Assembly (NCBI RefSeq): GCF_009827615.1
Contig: NZ_WTYU01000002.1
Span: 975,020 to 1,039,019 of the forward strand
DNA length: 64,000 nucleotides
Direction: 5' to 3'
Source: Allopontixanthobacter confluentis
GTDB taxonomy: Bacteria > Pseudomonadota > Alphaproteobacteria > Sphingomonadales > Sphingomonadaceae
Shown: positions 33,732 through 43,340 of the stretch, piece after piece
How positions within the stretch are numbered: the stretch's first letter is position 1
Layout: each line of letters opens with the position of its first letter
Translations under genes and position numbers: made by a program
The notes under the pieces: model-generated
Databases searched by the model: none
What the model was told of the DNA's origin: nothing
The model's input: the letters and a program-made list of their open reading frames with translations, nothing else

Positions 33732-35231
33732 CTAGCCCCCGGCCAATTTGCGATAGATTTCGACCATCGCGAGCGTATCCCGCTCGCAATAGGCAATCAG
33801 GCCAGCCGCCAGTTCGGCGCGCCGTTCGTCCGGGCAATCGGGATCGGTTGCTTCGATATAGGCAAGTTGCGCATCCCCGCCATCAGCGACCTGCAGATCG
33901 CCATAGTCCAGCTCGGGCAGAAGCGTGGGAAGCACCGCCTTGATCGAGAAACTGCCCCGCTGGTCGCGGTGATAGTAATTGTTCTTGGCGACGGGGAGCA
34001 GATCGACCGTTCGCTCGGCGAGCGACAGAAGCGCATCGCGGTGACAGGGCACCACCTCCGCCAGCAAGCGCAAACAGCGCCGCTCAAACCCTGCGTTCCA
34101 GGCAATGACGGCGCCCTCACCCGGGAGACCTGAGAGCGCCTCGGCAATGGCCTCGCGGGGATCCTCACCTGAAAGATCGAGCGCCTCGATTTGGTCCAGC
34201 TCGCCGTCTGCTTGTTCAACATGCGCGGAAAACTGAAACGGGACTTGGCCATAGGGGGTGGTGCCCACCCAGCGCGGGATAGCGAAGCCGATGGTTTCGA
34301 AGTCGAGCCAGATACGGGGAAAAGCCCATTCGGCGGTAGCCTTCCTGACCCCTGCGGCATCGAGATAGACTTCGCCTGTGCGGACTGCGTCTTTAATCCT
34401 CGTGTGAAGGGGATTGAGACCCGCGTCTTCGGGAAGCTCAGCGATCTCGAAGATATCGGCGTCAGCCCACTTCTCGGCAAGACGTGCGCCGGTGTTGGGC
34501 AGCTCACCAATAGGCCACGCAGGGCCGGCGGGCTCGAAACTCGAGCAGTGACCTGAGAATTCACAGGAGAACGGCGCACTGCAATGCTTGCCGGTTGCGC
34601 AAACGGGTTCTTCACCCGCGAGCATCTGGCGGATTTCTTCGACCATGGCGTCCCGCGTTGCGGCGATCCCAGAAATATCGCTCAGCAGTGAGGCGTCACT
34701 GAAGATGCCGGTGTAATCGCCGGGCGACTCAAGCACGAAACTGGTATCGATGTGGCGGATTGAAGCGCTTGCAATGGCGACGCCGCAATTTGCGATTACC
34801 CAATATTGGGTCGCAAGATCGCCAATGTGATACGGCTTGGCGCTACCTGAACTTTTCACTTCATAGATGTGCCACACGAGCCCAGCCGCAGAGCGCTCGG
34901 GGACCAGAATATCGACCCGCACAAGCACGCCTTCATGCTCGAAGGTGGCTTCGAAAATTGGTCGGTCGGCAGCGGCAACCAGTTCGGTTGTACGGGCGAG
35001 CGCAGCTTGTAGATCAGGTTCCGCTTCGACCATGATGCCATGTTCGACTTGGGCGCAGGCGAGGTCACCTACCGCATGCCCTGCTGCAAAACTCATCTGC
35101 GTCGATGCATCGACTTCCGAGCGCTCCCGCGCGTGGACCTGTTGCCACAAGCGTCGCGGGCATTGCTCGAAAGCACTGATCCGTGATTTGGAGAGCCCGG
35201 GTCGGCGAACTTGAGATGCAGCCTCGGTCAT
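33732..35231 (-). CDS. DUF2779 protein, Cas4/RecB-like nuclease fused to a DEDD-like domain
   Basis: A 499-residue protein. The first half begins with LSKSRISAFEQCPRRLWQQ, the usual start of RecB/Cas4-type nucleases. It then has the active-site strand YEVKSS and a cysteine cluster (C-TGKHC---FSC-FSGHC) fitting an iron-sulfur site. The second half is DUF2779 proper, with WLDFETI and AWNAGFERRCL, resembling a DEDD 3'-5' exonuclease. Such proteins are predicted to degrade single-stranded DNA ends. The start ATG overlaps the previous stop by one base (TGATG), and the WYL regulator follows 5 bases after its stop. Confidence 0.78.
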   Translation of the reverse strand: MTEAASQVRRPGLSKSRISAFEQCPRRLWQQVHARERSEVDASTQMSFAAGHAVGDLACAQVEHGIMVEAEPDLQAALARTTELVAAADRPIFEATFEHEGVLVRVDILVPERSAAGLVWHIYEVKSSGSAKPYHIGDLATQYWVIANCGVAIASASIRHIDTSFVLESPGDYTGIFSDASLLSDISGIAATRDAMVEEIRQMLAGEEPVCATGKHCSAPFSCEFSGHCSSFEPAGPAWPIGELPNTGARLAEKWADADIFEIAELPEDAGLNPLHTRIKDAVRTGEVYLDAAGVRKATAEWAFPRIWLDFETIGFAIPRWVGTTPYGQVPFQFSAHVEQADGELDQIEALDLSGEDPREAIAEALSGLPGEGAVIAWNAGFERRCLRLLAEVVPCHRDALLSLAERTVDLLPVAKNNYYHRDQRGSFSIKAVLPTLLPELDYGDLQVADGGDAQLAYIEATDPDCPDERRAELAAGLIAYCERDTLAMVEIYRKLAGG

Positions 35232-35686
35232 CAAGCGCGTGAAATCATGATGCTGTGCGGCAAATCGCCAAAAGCGTGAGCGATATCTTCGAACGCGTCA
35301 CCGGCATTTTCGATGATGATGTCGATCGCGGTCAGTGGTGGCTCTGATATAGCACCATACGTCATGCCCGCGAATTTCTCGGCCTCGTCTTTGGCCCTTG
35401 CGGGAAGGCGCGAGCGACGGTTCATCCCGCCTAATTCATTCATGAGTTCCTTGGAATACCAGGCACCTGACGTTGCGATCCCAACCTCGCTCTCGGGCGA
35501 AGCTTCGCAAACCCCCAGCCAGAATTCGCGATCGAGATCGTCTGCGTGTTCCACCAGATGGGCAACAAGCCAAAGCGGGTTCTCAAAAAGCTGGGCGGGA
35601 TACCGAGCGCTGGCCTTGGTGATCCCGCTGCCTCGCTGGCGAACCGGCAGCAAAATGATCGGGCCTTCATCGTCACCGACTTCCAT
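35231..35686 (-). CDS. hypothetical protein between AAA ATPase and DUF2779 genes
   Basis: A protein of about 151 residues starting at the ATG at 35686 with GAGGAG upstream; the open frame extends to 35953 but that part overlaps the upstream gene and lacks a ribosome site. It contains FENPLWLVAHLVEHADDLDREFWLGVCEAS and a C-terminal helix (AIDIIIENAGDAFEDIAHAFGDL). No named family is recognised. It is coupled to DUF2779 by a one-base overlap, so it is likely to be a structural or regulatory partner of that nuclease. Confidence 0.6.
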   Translation of the reverse strand: MEVGDDEGPIILLPVRQRGSGITKASARYPAQLFENPLWLVAHLVEHADDLDREFWLGVCEASPESEVGIATSGAWYSKELMNELGGMNRRSRLPARAKDEAEKFAGMTYGAISEPPLTAIDIIIENAGDAFEDIAHAFGDLPHSIMISRA

Positions 35687-35843
35687 GGCGTGCTTGCTCC
35701 TCAATCGTTCTGTTGGAGCAACCTCTAAGACCGATCCCCGACAAAAACGGACATAGTAAGCTTGTTGCCTGATAAGCAATGGAAAAGTTGGTGTCTGGCT
35801 TGATGCGAACGAAATCGACTTGAGTGAGTATTCAATCGCGTAA

Positions 35844-37880
35844 TCAGAAGCCGATCGGACGGACAACCGGCCCGCGCGCTTCCGCCTCTTCGCGCAGCCA
35901 TTTTGCCAGGACAGGCGCTTCCTTGACGGCGAGCAGGTTGGCCCGCGCAGCAACTACGGCGAAGTCACCTGGGGTCTGGTCAAGAGGCGGAGCCAGCTCC
36001 ACCGGATACTCGATGGAGAAATAGCGCTCGAAAAGATCAAGGGCGCGCTGCGCATCGAGAGTTTGGAATGCGACGCGCAGGGTAAACCGGCGCTGCGAAG
36101 CGGGATCGAGTATTGCTGCGTGATTGGTAGTCGCCACGAAAGGATACCGCAGCCCTTCCATTTGCCGAAGCATCTCGTTGACCATGCTGCGTTCCCAGCT
36201 CCTGCCGGCTTCTGCACGATTGGCAAGAAAGTCGTCGGCCTCATCGATGAGCAACATAGCGCCAGACCGCGCGGCCTCATGAAACGCCTCGGCCATGAGC
36301 TGTTCGGTGCCTCCGACAAAGGGATTGAGAAGGTCAGAGCCCCGCTTCTCAATCACCTCCATCCCCAGCTGATCAGCGAGATGCCTTGCAAAGGCGCTTT
36401 TGCCGGTTCCCGATGGCCCCGACAGGAGCAGGCTCCAACCGAGCTTGCCTGCCCGATTCAATTGACAGCCGAGAGCAGCGAGGTCGACGTCGGCAACCGA
36501 GAGCGCCGGGTCATAGACTTTGTGAAACCGGTAGGGTGATGGTCGCCGTCCCGAGACCGCCGAGACGAGCTCGTTGCCTATAGCGAGAACTTCGCAGTCT
36601 GAGCCTCCAGCCCGCTTGGCACCCCTGACCGCAGATGCGAGTATCGCCGGAGCTGCTGGCAAACTGGCAAGCTGCGCGACTGTGTCGTCCGACAGCTTGA
36701 GCCGCTGCTTGCGAATGTGCCTGCGGACTATGCGTTCGCGGACCGATTGAGAAGGTTTCGGGAATTCGATGGCAAGATCCATTCGCCGGACGATCGATTC
36801 CTCTAGTCGGCGAGGTTCGTTGATGATCCAGATTGTCGGGCGTGCGCCACTCTCGACAAGGTTGTTAAGCCAGAGCTTCGAGCGGTGCCCGCGTTCTTCT
36901 GGGTCAAGGAGGAGAACATCGTCAGCCTCGTCCATCACGATCAAATGCTTCTGATCCCCGCGCGTAATGGCGCGCAGCGTCATGAGATGGGCCAGTCGTT
37001 CTCGTCTGTGCGGCTCCCTGCCGCTATCATCAGCTTCACCGGCAAACAGTGCGTGCGCACCGGCCCGCGAGGCCAGGAGCCGAGCAAACTCTGTTTTGCC
37101 CGTGCCGGGCGGCCCGTAGAGAAGAATTGAGACGGCCTCGCCGCTGGAAACAAGCTTCTCGGCAATCTCCCGGGGGACGCCCAAGTGATCGAAATCCATC
37201 CAAAGCAATGAAGAGCGCGAGGATCGCGGCATCAGGGTGCGGACAAGCTGCGCCTTGCTCCTCGCTCCGGAACGGGCAATGCGAAGAAGATAATTGGCTG
37301 CCGAAAATTCCCCGTCAGGGTCCCGGTCGACCAGCCCACCGACGCAGATTGGTGCCGATATATGGAGCCGTCGATCAACGGCGTTAGGCGTAGCGCCAAC
37401 GATGGGGGCCATTGCGGCTGGAGTCAGGTGGCATCCCCGATTACCCGGCAAGACATCGAGCAGCTCCTGCCATTCTTCAAACAGATTGACCCGTGCGAAC
37501 AGCGAGACAATCGCTTGATCAAGACTGTCCAGGCCGAGCAGCTCACCAAGCCAGCCAATGATCTTGTCGAGCTCAGATTTGCGTACATGCCCCGCACTAA
37601 TACGACACGCGCTAGCGAGTTCCTTGATTAGTGCCGGTCGATCAGACGGTTTGATATCTGCTGCATCAACATCGGGCAGATCGGCATCGTCGATCTTCAC
37701 TCGTGAGAAAACACTGAGCAGCCCTTCGCCATGACGGTTCAGCATTAAAGGGGAAAGGCGGCTCACAGCGTCTGCCCAGGCGAGTCGGAAACGGATCGCT
37801 TCGCCGTCGCTGGATGCGGCGGGCTGATGCATCCCGTGGGAGTAATTGTTTCTGCTGCGGAGCGCTTTACGATTTCTCAT
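35844..37880 (-). CDS. double AAA+ ATPase
   Basis: A protein of about 678 residues with two AAA+ modules. The first has Walker A GPPGTGKTEFARLLA and Walker B HLIVMDEADDVLLLDPEERG. The second has Walker A GPSGTGKSAFARHLA and Walker B MLLIDEADDFLANRAEAGRS. An N-terminal helical region of about 220 residues contains no known domain. The arrangement resembles Cdc48/SpoVK-like remodelling ATPases rather than helicases. Being first in a leftward row with nucleases, it may drive substrate handling for them. I use the ATG at 37880; a palindrome (37879-37892) overlaps that start. Another ATG at 37832 is possible. Confidence 0.8.
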   Translation of the reverse strand: MRNRKALRSRNNYSHGMHQPAASSDGEAIRFRLAWADAVSRLSPLMLNRHGEGLLSVFSRVKIDDADLPDVDAADIKPSDRPALIKELASACRISAGHVRKSELDKIIGWLGELLGLDSLDQAIVSLFARVNLFEEWQELLDVLPGNRGCHLTPAAMAPIVGATPNAVDRRLHISAPICVGGLVDRDPDGEFSAANYLLRIARSGARSKAQLVRTLMPRSSRSSLLWMDFDHLGVPREIAEKLVSSGEAVSILLYGPPGTGKTEFARLLASRAGAHALFAGEADDSGREPHRRERLAHLMTLRAITRGDQKHLIVMDEADDVLLLDPEERGHRSKLWLNNLVESGARPTIWIINEPRRLEESIVRRMDLAIEFPKPSQSVRERIVRRHIRKQRLKLSDDTVAQLASLPAAPAILASAVRGAKRAGGSDCEVLAIGNELVSAVSGRRPSPYRFHKVYDPALSVADVDLAALGCQLNRAGKLGWSLLLSGPSGTGKSAFARHLADQLGMEVIEKRGSDLLNPFVGGTEQLMAEAFHEAARSGAMLLIDEADDFLANRAEAGRSWERSMVNEMLRQMEGLRYPFVATTNHAAILDPASQRRFTLRVAFQTLDAQRALDLFERYFSIEYPVELAPPLDQTPGDFAVVAARANLLAVKEAPVLAKWLREEAEARGPVVRPIGF

Positions 37881-37892
37881 ACCGATTGGTAT
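37879..37892. promoter_or_regulatory. palindrome over the AAA+ ATPase start
   Basis: ATACC-GATT-GGTAT is a perfect inverted repeat that overlaps the chosen ATG of the ATPase gene and lies in the divergent region toward the HelD-like gene. A repressor, for example the WYL protein of the same operon, could bind here. This is inferred from position only. Confidence 0.35.
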
Positions 37893-38048
37893 AAAAGGCT
37901 GCCGCGTCAAATCCGGACATATCAACGGCCAGACTGGTGACGCTTTTGAAATCATTAGTTTTCAGCGAATACTCAATGCTACCAGCGAAAGGATCGTATT
38001 GTTCGCGTCCCGGTGACTTCGGCGCGGGAGATGGGCAGAGGCGAAGTG

Positions 38049-40841
38049 ATGTTAACCCGCAACCGAACTTTCAGGCCAAGCTTTTGGGCCCGCCTCTTCC
38101 GTCTTCAAAGCTGGAAGCTGGTAATGAACGGCTCGGTGCGCGACCGCCTTTCGTGCTTTTCAGACGGCGCTTTCGATTTGGCCTGTCTCGAGATCAACGC
38201 CGTTTCGACTGCCAAGGGTCTGCTCTGGCATACCGTCGAAATCCGGACCACTGAGGAAACTCACCGCTTTTCAGGCCTCGGGGCAACTGGCGCCGCGGAG
38301 ATCGCCTCAGAGATACTGACATTCATCAATCGATACCTCTCCACTCTCATTGAGCAAAACACGGGCCAATTAGCGACTGTTGATGAGCGGATCCGCGAGA
38401 TTACGGAACGCAGTAGGCAATATCTGGCACACGCTGACATTGCGCAGGCGATATCCCAAGTTCCAGGTGAAGCTTCCAAGGCACTCTCCCATCCCTTGTT
38501 TGAACCGGCGCTCTTGCCAGGATCCCTCCAAAAACATCTACCAAAGTCGTTCGAATTCCTGACCGATCCGGGCGTCAGGCGTGAGTACAACGAAAGTTTC
38601 GTCGTGACTGAGCTGGAGAGGTTCAGTTCATTTTTTGATGATCTCGGAGGGTTTTGCCTATCCCAGGAGCAACGAGAAGCCTGCATCCGCCTCGAAGACA
38701 ATAATTTGCTTGTGGCGTCTGCGGGATCAGGAAAATCGGCGACCATGGTCGGCAAGGTCTCTTACGCCCTTGAGAAAGACCTTTACGAACCAGAGCAAAT
38801 CCTCGTGTTGGCCTTCAACCGCAGCGCCGCTGTAGAACTCAAAGAACGTATCGCGCGCCAGCTGCAGGTCGATGAGGAAGATCTTAGATGTCAGGTGACC
38901 ACCTTTCACGCACTTGGCCGGGGGATTATTGAGAAGACGGAGGGCAAACCTCCTCAGCTGGCGAACTGGGTCGAGCACCCGGCCGGAGAAGCACGTTTCA
39001 TCGATCAGCTGATCAAAGAGCTGATGGCGAATGATGCGGATTTTGAGCGCCTATGGATCGATCTGCTCACGATCTTCCAGAAGGCGGACCTCCCCGTCGA
39101 AAGTTTTGATTCAGAAGACGATTACCGACGGTACATCGCGGACCGGATCGACAAGAGTTCAGCCACCGTCGGAACCCTGGCAGGCGTGTTCGTGAAGTCC
39201 TTGCAGGAAAAGCGCATTGCTGACTGGTTGTGGGTAAATTCTATCCAGTTCGATTACGAGCGGCAGATATCCGTAAGCGATGCCGACGGGACTATCCGCC
39301 ACGTCCACCCTGACTTCTATTATCCGCAATCCGAGACATTCCACGAACACTTCGCAATAAATGCGGATGGCTCATCGCCATTTGCGAACTACGCTTCACA
39401 TACACGCGAGAAGCGGCTGGCCTATGGCAGGGACGGTCTCGATTTTTTCGAGACGACATCAGCGCAGGCTGCGGACGACACGCTTATTGCTCATCTGGAG
39501 AAAGAGCTCGTCAAGCGAGAGATCCCGCTCGAAAGGCGCAGCACCGATGATATCTTAGAAGCGCTCGAGCCGGTGGTGATCAAGCATTACCACAAGCTGA
39601 TCGCAGTATGCATCAAGCACATCCGCGCCAGCGACCTCACCCTGGATATGTTGCTCGAACGCGCGAAGAGCCTTCACGATAGGGCGCGCGCCACCCGGTT
39701 TGCCGAAACTGTCTGGAAGATCTCACAAGCCTATTCTCAAAAGCTCGATGAGGAAGGGCGTATTGATTTCGATTCCATGATCGGCGATGCCGTGCACCTG
39801 GTTGAGGGTGGGAGGTACAAGAGCCCCTACTCGCTGATCCTGGTCGACGAATTTCAGGACATCTCGGATCCGCGCGCCAACCTCATTAAGGCGCTCAAGC
39901 ATCAACGGCCCTTCAGCAAGGTCTTCGCAGTCGGGGACGACTGGCAATCTATCTATCGATTTGCTGGCTCGGACATCACTATTTTCACGCAATTTGAAGC
40001 GAACTTCGGACCGTGCTGGCAAGGCCGGCTCGAGCAGACGTATCGTTGTAACCAGCTAATAGCCGAGACCGCTGCAAAATTCGTGCAGCGTAACCCGGAG
40101 CAGATCAGGAAGACTGTGCGTTCGACACGCCCAGCAATCGCGCGCTCGATCAGGGTCGTTCCAGTCAAGGTCGAATGGAAAAAGCCCAGCTTCGACCATG
40201 CCTGCCGCGCCCTGCTTGCGCGTCTCGATGCATTCCTCGAAGGCATCTCAGAACAATGGCGAAAAGAACCAGGGCACCAGCTCAAAGTTTTGGTTCTGTG
40301 GCGATACAACCACCTCGATCCCTTCAAGGGCCATAAGCCGGACTACGCCAACATCGAGATCAACGGAATGTCCTTCCATCGCGCAAAGGGCTTGGAAGCG
40401 GACTACACGATTCTCCTCGACGTGAGCGAAGGGGACTATGGTGTGCCAAGCCGCATCGAAGACGACGAACTTCTAAACCTGGTGATCCCGCGACCGGAGA
40501 CTTATTCGTATGCTGAGGAGCGACGACTATTTTACGTCGCGCTCACGCGAGCGAGCCGCGGAACGTTCCTCCTAGCGAATGATCGTAAGCCCTCGCGCTA
40601 CATTCGCGAGCTATGCGAGATAGCAGGCGAGAACGTCCGGTTTGAAACGGTTGACGGAGAAGAACTCGACCAATGCCCATCCTGTCTCGTGGGGCAGATG
40701 GTCGAACGACAGGGGCCGAATGAATCGACTTTCTTTGGCTGCAACCAATATCCCAATTGCCGGAATACCAGGCAAACGACTGGAAACGCAGTTCGTCGCT
40801 CGCCCGGGAACTCTAGCTGGTCAAAAGCTGCACGCGCTTGA
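38049..40841 (+). CDS. UvrD/HelD-like DNA helicase with C-terminal zinc ribbon
   Basis: A protein of about 930 residues. The N-terminal 200 residues (FWARLFRLQSWKLVMNGSV...GLLWHTVEI) resemble the start of helicase IV. The superfamily 1 core follows, with Walker A ASAGSGKS (about 223-230), LAFNRSAAVELKERI, LVDEFQDISDPRA, GDDWQSIYRFAGSD, the late motif MSFHRAKGLEADYTILLD and YVALTRA. A four-cysteine topoisomerase-type zinc ribbon ends the protein (CPSC ... FGC-QYPNC). Between motifs there is a segment (RHVHPDFYYPQ) like a nuclease-type insert. It unwinds DNA 3'-5' by family. Start at the ATG 38049 fits the family; the frame is open to 38013. Confidence 0.85.
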   Translation: MLTRNRTFRPSFWARLFRLQSWKLVMNGSVRDRLSCFSDGAFDLACLEINAVSTAKGLLWHTVEIRTTEETHRFSGLGATGAAEIASEILTFINRYLSTLIEQNTGQLATVDERIREITERSRQYLAHADIAQAISQVPGEASKALSHPLFEPALLPGSLQKHLPKSFEFLTDPGVRREYNESFVVTELERFSSFFDDLGGFCLSQEQREACIRLEDNNLLVASAGSGKSATMVGKVSYALEKDLYEPEQILVLAFNRSAAVELKERIARQLQVDEEDLRCQVTTFHALGRGIIEKTEGKPPQLANWVEHPAGEARFIDQLIKELMANDADFERLWIDLLTIFQKADLPVESFDSEDDYRRYIADRIDKSSATVGTLAGVFVKSLQEKRIADWLWVNSIQFDYERQISVSDADGTIRHVHPDFYYPQSETFHEHFAINADGSSPFANYASHTREKRLAYGRDGLDFFETTSAQAADDTLIAHLEKELVKREIPLERRSTDDILEALEPVVIKHYHKLIAVCIKHIRASDLTLDMLLERAKSLHDRARATRFAETVWKISQAYSQKLDEEGRIDFDSMIGDAVHLVEGGRYKSPYSLILVDEFQDISDPRANLIKALKHQRPFSKVFAVGDDWQSIYRFAGSDITIFTQFEANFGPCWQGRLEQTYRCNQLIAETAAKFVQRNPEQIRKTVRSTRPAIARSIRVVPVKVEWKKPSFDHACRALLARLDAFLEGISEQWRKEPGHQLKVLVLWRYNHLDPFKGHKPDYANIEINGMSFHRAKGLEADYTILLDVSEGDYGVPSRIEDDELLNLVIPRPETYSYAEERRLFYVALTRASRGTFLLANDRKPSRYIRELCEIAGENVRFETVDGEELDQCPSCLVGQMVERQGPNESTFFGCNQYPNCRNTRQTTGNAVRRSPGNSSWSKAARA

Positions 40842-41607
40842 TCAATTGAGCTTTCGCCGCATCGATTGTGGCCGGGTTTGTTTTCGACGAACATTGCGCT
40901 GCCGTTTTTTTGCCTAGGAAATAGGCAATCCGCTCGGCATTGGCGCCGCTAGGATGAGGAAGCCCCGTGAGCACCCTGTCCGCATCGATCAATCCGCAGT
41001 CTGCCAAATGCAGCATGGCCGCCGACACCTTTGGGCCAAGAGGAACGATCAGGGCATTCGGTAGCTTAGCCAACTCCTTGCCAGTGTAGTCCTCCAAGGT
41101 TGAGCGCAAGACAGAAGTCCGGACCATGTCTGGCGTTCCAGACCAGTTCTTACCGTCCACGAAAACCGGATAGCGAAGCGCAGACGTGAAGTGCACGTGA
41201 TGTGTATTTCCGGCCCACAGGCTTGCCGTTGAACCAATGCCAAGCCAGCGCGCGACGCCGATCGCATCCAACATCGCGATGAGGTTGCCGCGCATGGGCT
41301 CACCAGAAAAGCTTGCGTGAGTTTTTGCGATCCGTGCCGCGTCGCTCGCCGAACTATCATTCCGTAATGCATCGCGTGCGGCGACAAGCGCATTTACTGC
41401 TTGAAAGCGACCGGGCGTCATTCCCACGATAACCACTCGAGCACCCTGGTTCACATGATCGAACGGGGCATAGATCATGCTTAGCTCGCGCTGGCCAACC
41501 TGCTCTCTGAACATTTGGAGTGACGAAACATGATCTGGATTGCGCAATTCTTCGTCACCAAGGCTGAGTAGCGTCGGGACGAATTTCTCAAATATTTGTA
41601 GTGGCAT
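40813..41607 (-). CDS. uracil-DNA-glycosylase-superfamily-like protein
   Basis: A 264-residue protein with two segments matching the uracil-DNA glycosylase fold: the N-terminal strand-turn VVIVGMTPGRFQ (motif 1-like GMTPG) and the C-terminal GLPHPSGANAERIAYF (motif 2-like HPSG). Between them are NLIAMLDAIG and IVPLGPKVSAAM. The usual catalytic Asp/Asn near motif 1 is not evident, so activity on uracil is uncertain. The gene is convergent with the HelD-like helicase and overlaps its 3' end by 29 bases. It may recognise modified bases in a defence or repair setting. Confidence 0.62.
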   Translation of the reverse strand: MPLQIFEKFVPTLLSLGDEELRNPDHVSSLQMFREQVGQRELSMIYAPFDHVNQGARVVIVGMTPGRFQAVNALVAARDALRNDSSASDAARIAKTHASFSGEPMRGNLIAMLDAIGVARWLGIGSTASLWAGNTHHVHFTSALRYPVFVDGKNWSGTPDMVRTSVLRSTLEDYTGKELAKLPNALIVPLGPKVSAAMLHLADCGLIDADRVLTGLPHPSGANAERIAYFLGKKTAAQCSSKTNPATIDAAKAQLIKRVQLLTS

Positions 41608-41814
41608 GCGGCGGCATTAGCCGAAAGGCGCTGGCTGGACTAGCGGCGAACAGTCGCTCAACGGCATGCGTGTCGTAGCGTGGCGAGACCAAAGAAGCTT
41701 AAGAGACCTGCGGCCCCAGGAACGCAAAGTGCGAAAGACAAGATTTTGACTATTGATATGTGGTCGATCCGTCTGCTCTGATTGTGCAGCTTTAACGCGA
41801 AAGGTCCACAGCGG

Positions 41815-43038
41815 ATGCCAACCAAGCAGAAGTTCTCACTTTCCATCGCAAAGCTCGATAGCTTGGATTTGTGCGATTATTATCAAGCAGATGTCCGCCC
41901 TGCGCTGCTCGAGGCCTGCGAAGGCGCAACCAAGAAGCGCCTTACAATGCGCGATGCTTTGCCATTTCTCCAACACCCTCTGAATGTCCGACAACTACTG
42001 GTCCCTGTAGCTCGCGTTGCTCAGGCTGACACCGATGTGAGGGAACGCCTGACAGGTTTCATCAACGACTGTGCCAGGAAGGCGCTGGAGAGTTTCGAGA
42101 AGTCTTTTCCAACTGATGAAAGACCCCGGAGAGCAATCGTAGCAACCGCGGATTATATGTCAGGATATATCGATGAGAAGGTGTGGACACAGATCTATAA
42201 GGACGGTCTCGCCGCTTGGGCGGGCTGGTTCGCGCCAAAGGGATTCTACGCAAGCGCCGAATGGGCTGCCATAAACTACTCAAGCTGGCACTATCCGAGG
42301 GTGCGCGGGACGAGCTGGTCCATCTGGTCGGAATGGGCTTCCCTCAACCTGCTCGCATATTTAGGTAAAGACTATCGGCAGCGTGAGAACCCCGACGAGA
42401 TCGACGAGGATAACCCGCCGGAACACGGATGGGCAGTCGAACGTCTTGCTTTGTGGTTGGAAACGAACGCTCCTGAACCATTGCCGCTGCCAAATCCGCC
42501 CGGCCGGGCGGAAGCAACAGAGAAGCAGGCATTATGCACTGCTGAATTCGTTGAAGAGTATTACATGCAGTGGCCCACCTTTGCGGCGTTTCCGACGGGA
42601 TTGATGAAAATTGGCAAGGTCCAATTGGAACGTAACGCTGGGATCGAGATCCCCGAAGGGGTCATGAGTATCGCAACGATCGATGTCTCCGATCACCCTG
42701 CTTTGACTCTACCCGGCAGCTTGAGAAAAGTGGGCGAAATAGACGCTTCGTACGATGGATATGTCGAACTTCCAGACGGCGTTGAAACTGTTGATAGCAT
42801 CCGCCTCTACCTCGATTCTGTCGTGCATCTTCCAGACTCGATTGCCTTCGTCGGTAACCTCAACACAGAGGTCGAGTCCCACATCGATGACGTTGGAGTG
42901 GATGACGAAGAAGAGTTTTGGGAGGGCGTGGAAACGCAGGAAAAAGAGGGAGTGAAAGACTATCCATTCTACGATTCGTTCGTTTCCTACAAAGGGCGCT
43001 GCTTCATAAGGAGGAGAGAGAACCTGCGCTTCGAATGA
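41815..43038 (+). CDS. hypothetical protein with LRR-like C-terminal repeats
   Basis: A protein of about 407 residues starting at the ATG at 41815; the open frame extends to 41782 without a ribosome site. The N-terminal half is helical and Trp-rich (YASAEWAAINYSSWHY, WSEWASLNLLAYLG). The C-terminal part shows short repeats of the form IEIPEGVMSI, LTLPGSLRKVGEID, VELPDGVETVDSIRLY and VHLPDSIAFVGNL, with spacing like a small beta-solenoid or leucine-rich repeat. No enzyme motif is recognised. A terminator candidate follows at 43048-43088. It may bind a protein partner. Confidence 0.6.
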   Translation: MPTKQKFSLSIAKLDSLDLCDYYQADVRPALLEACEGATKKRLTMRDALPFLQHPLNVRQLLVPVARVAQADTDVRERLTGFINDCARKALESFEKSFPTDERPRRAIVATADYMSGYIDEKVWTQIYKDGLAAWAGWFAPKGFYASAEWAAINYSSWHYPRVRGTSWSIWSEWASLNLLAYLGKDYRQRENPDEIDEDNPPEHGWAVERLALWLETNAPEPLPLPNPPGRAEATEKQALCTAEFVEEYYMQWPTFAAFPTGLMKIGKVQLERNAGIEIPEGVMSIATIDVSDHPALTLPGSLRKVGEIDASYDGYVELPDGVETVDSIRLYLDSVVHLPDSIAFVGNLNTEVESHIDDVGVDDEEEFWEGVETQEKEGVKDYPFYDSFVSYKGRCFIRRRENLRFE

Positions 43039-43047
43039 GCGCTCCTA

Positions 43048-43088
43048 TAATGGTTGCGCTGCGGGCTCTCTTGCGGGCTCAACCATTA
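43048..43088 (+). terminator. terminator candidate after 41815-43038 gene
   Basis: TAATGGTTG (43048-43056) and CAACCATTA (43080-43088) are perfect 9-base inverted repeats around a 23-base loop, 10 bases after the stop. A run of six T follows about 7 bases further on. The loop holds GCGGGCTC twice. The rest of the gap to 43340 shows no gene. Confidence 0.5.
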
Positions 43089-43340
43089 AAAGGCAATTTT
43101 TTCGGTTTTCGGATCAAATCGTTAGCTCGCCGACGGGATAGCTTTTTCGGGCATCAAATCGCGGGAGCATTGCGAGGCAGTATCGGTCATGCGAAGCTTA
43201 GCTTTGATCGCTAAAAACCAGATATCTGTCTGCAGGAAGCAACTCAACAATGCGTTGCTAATTAGAGGGACAACGCTTCGTACTTTGCCATTTTCTACCG
43301 GACCCTCCTAGTCGGTATGGGCACGCGCTTTTCCTCTCGA

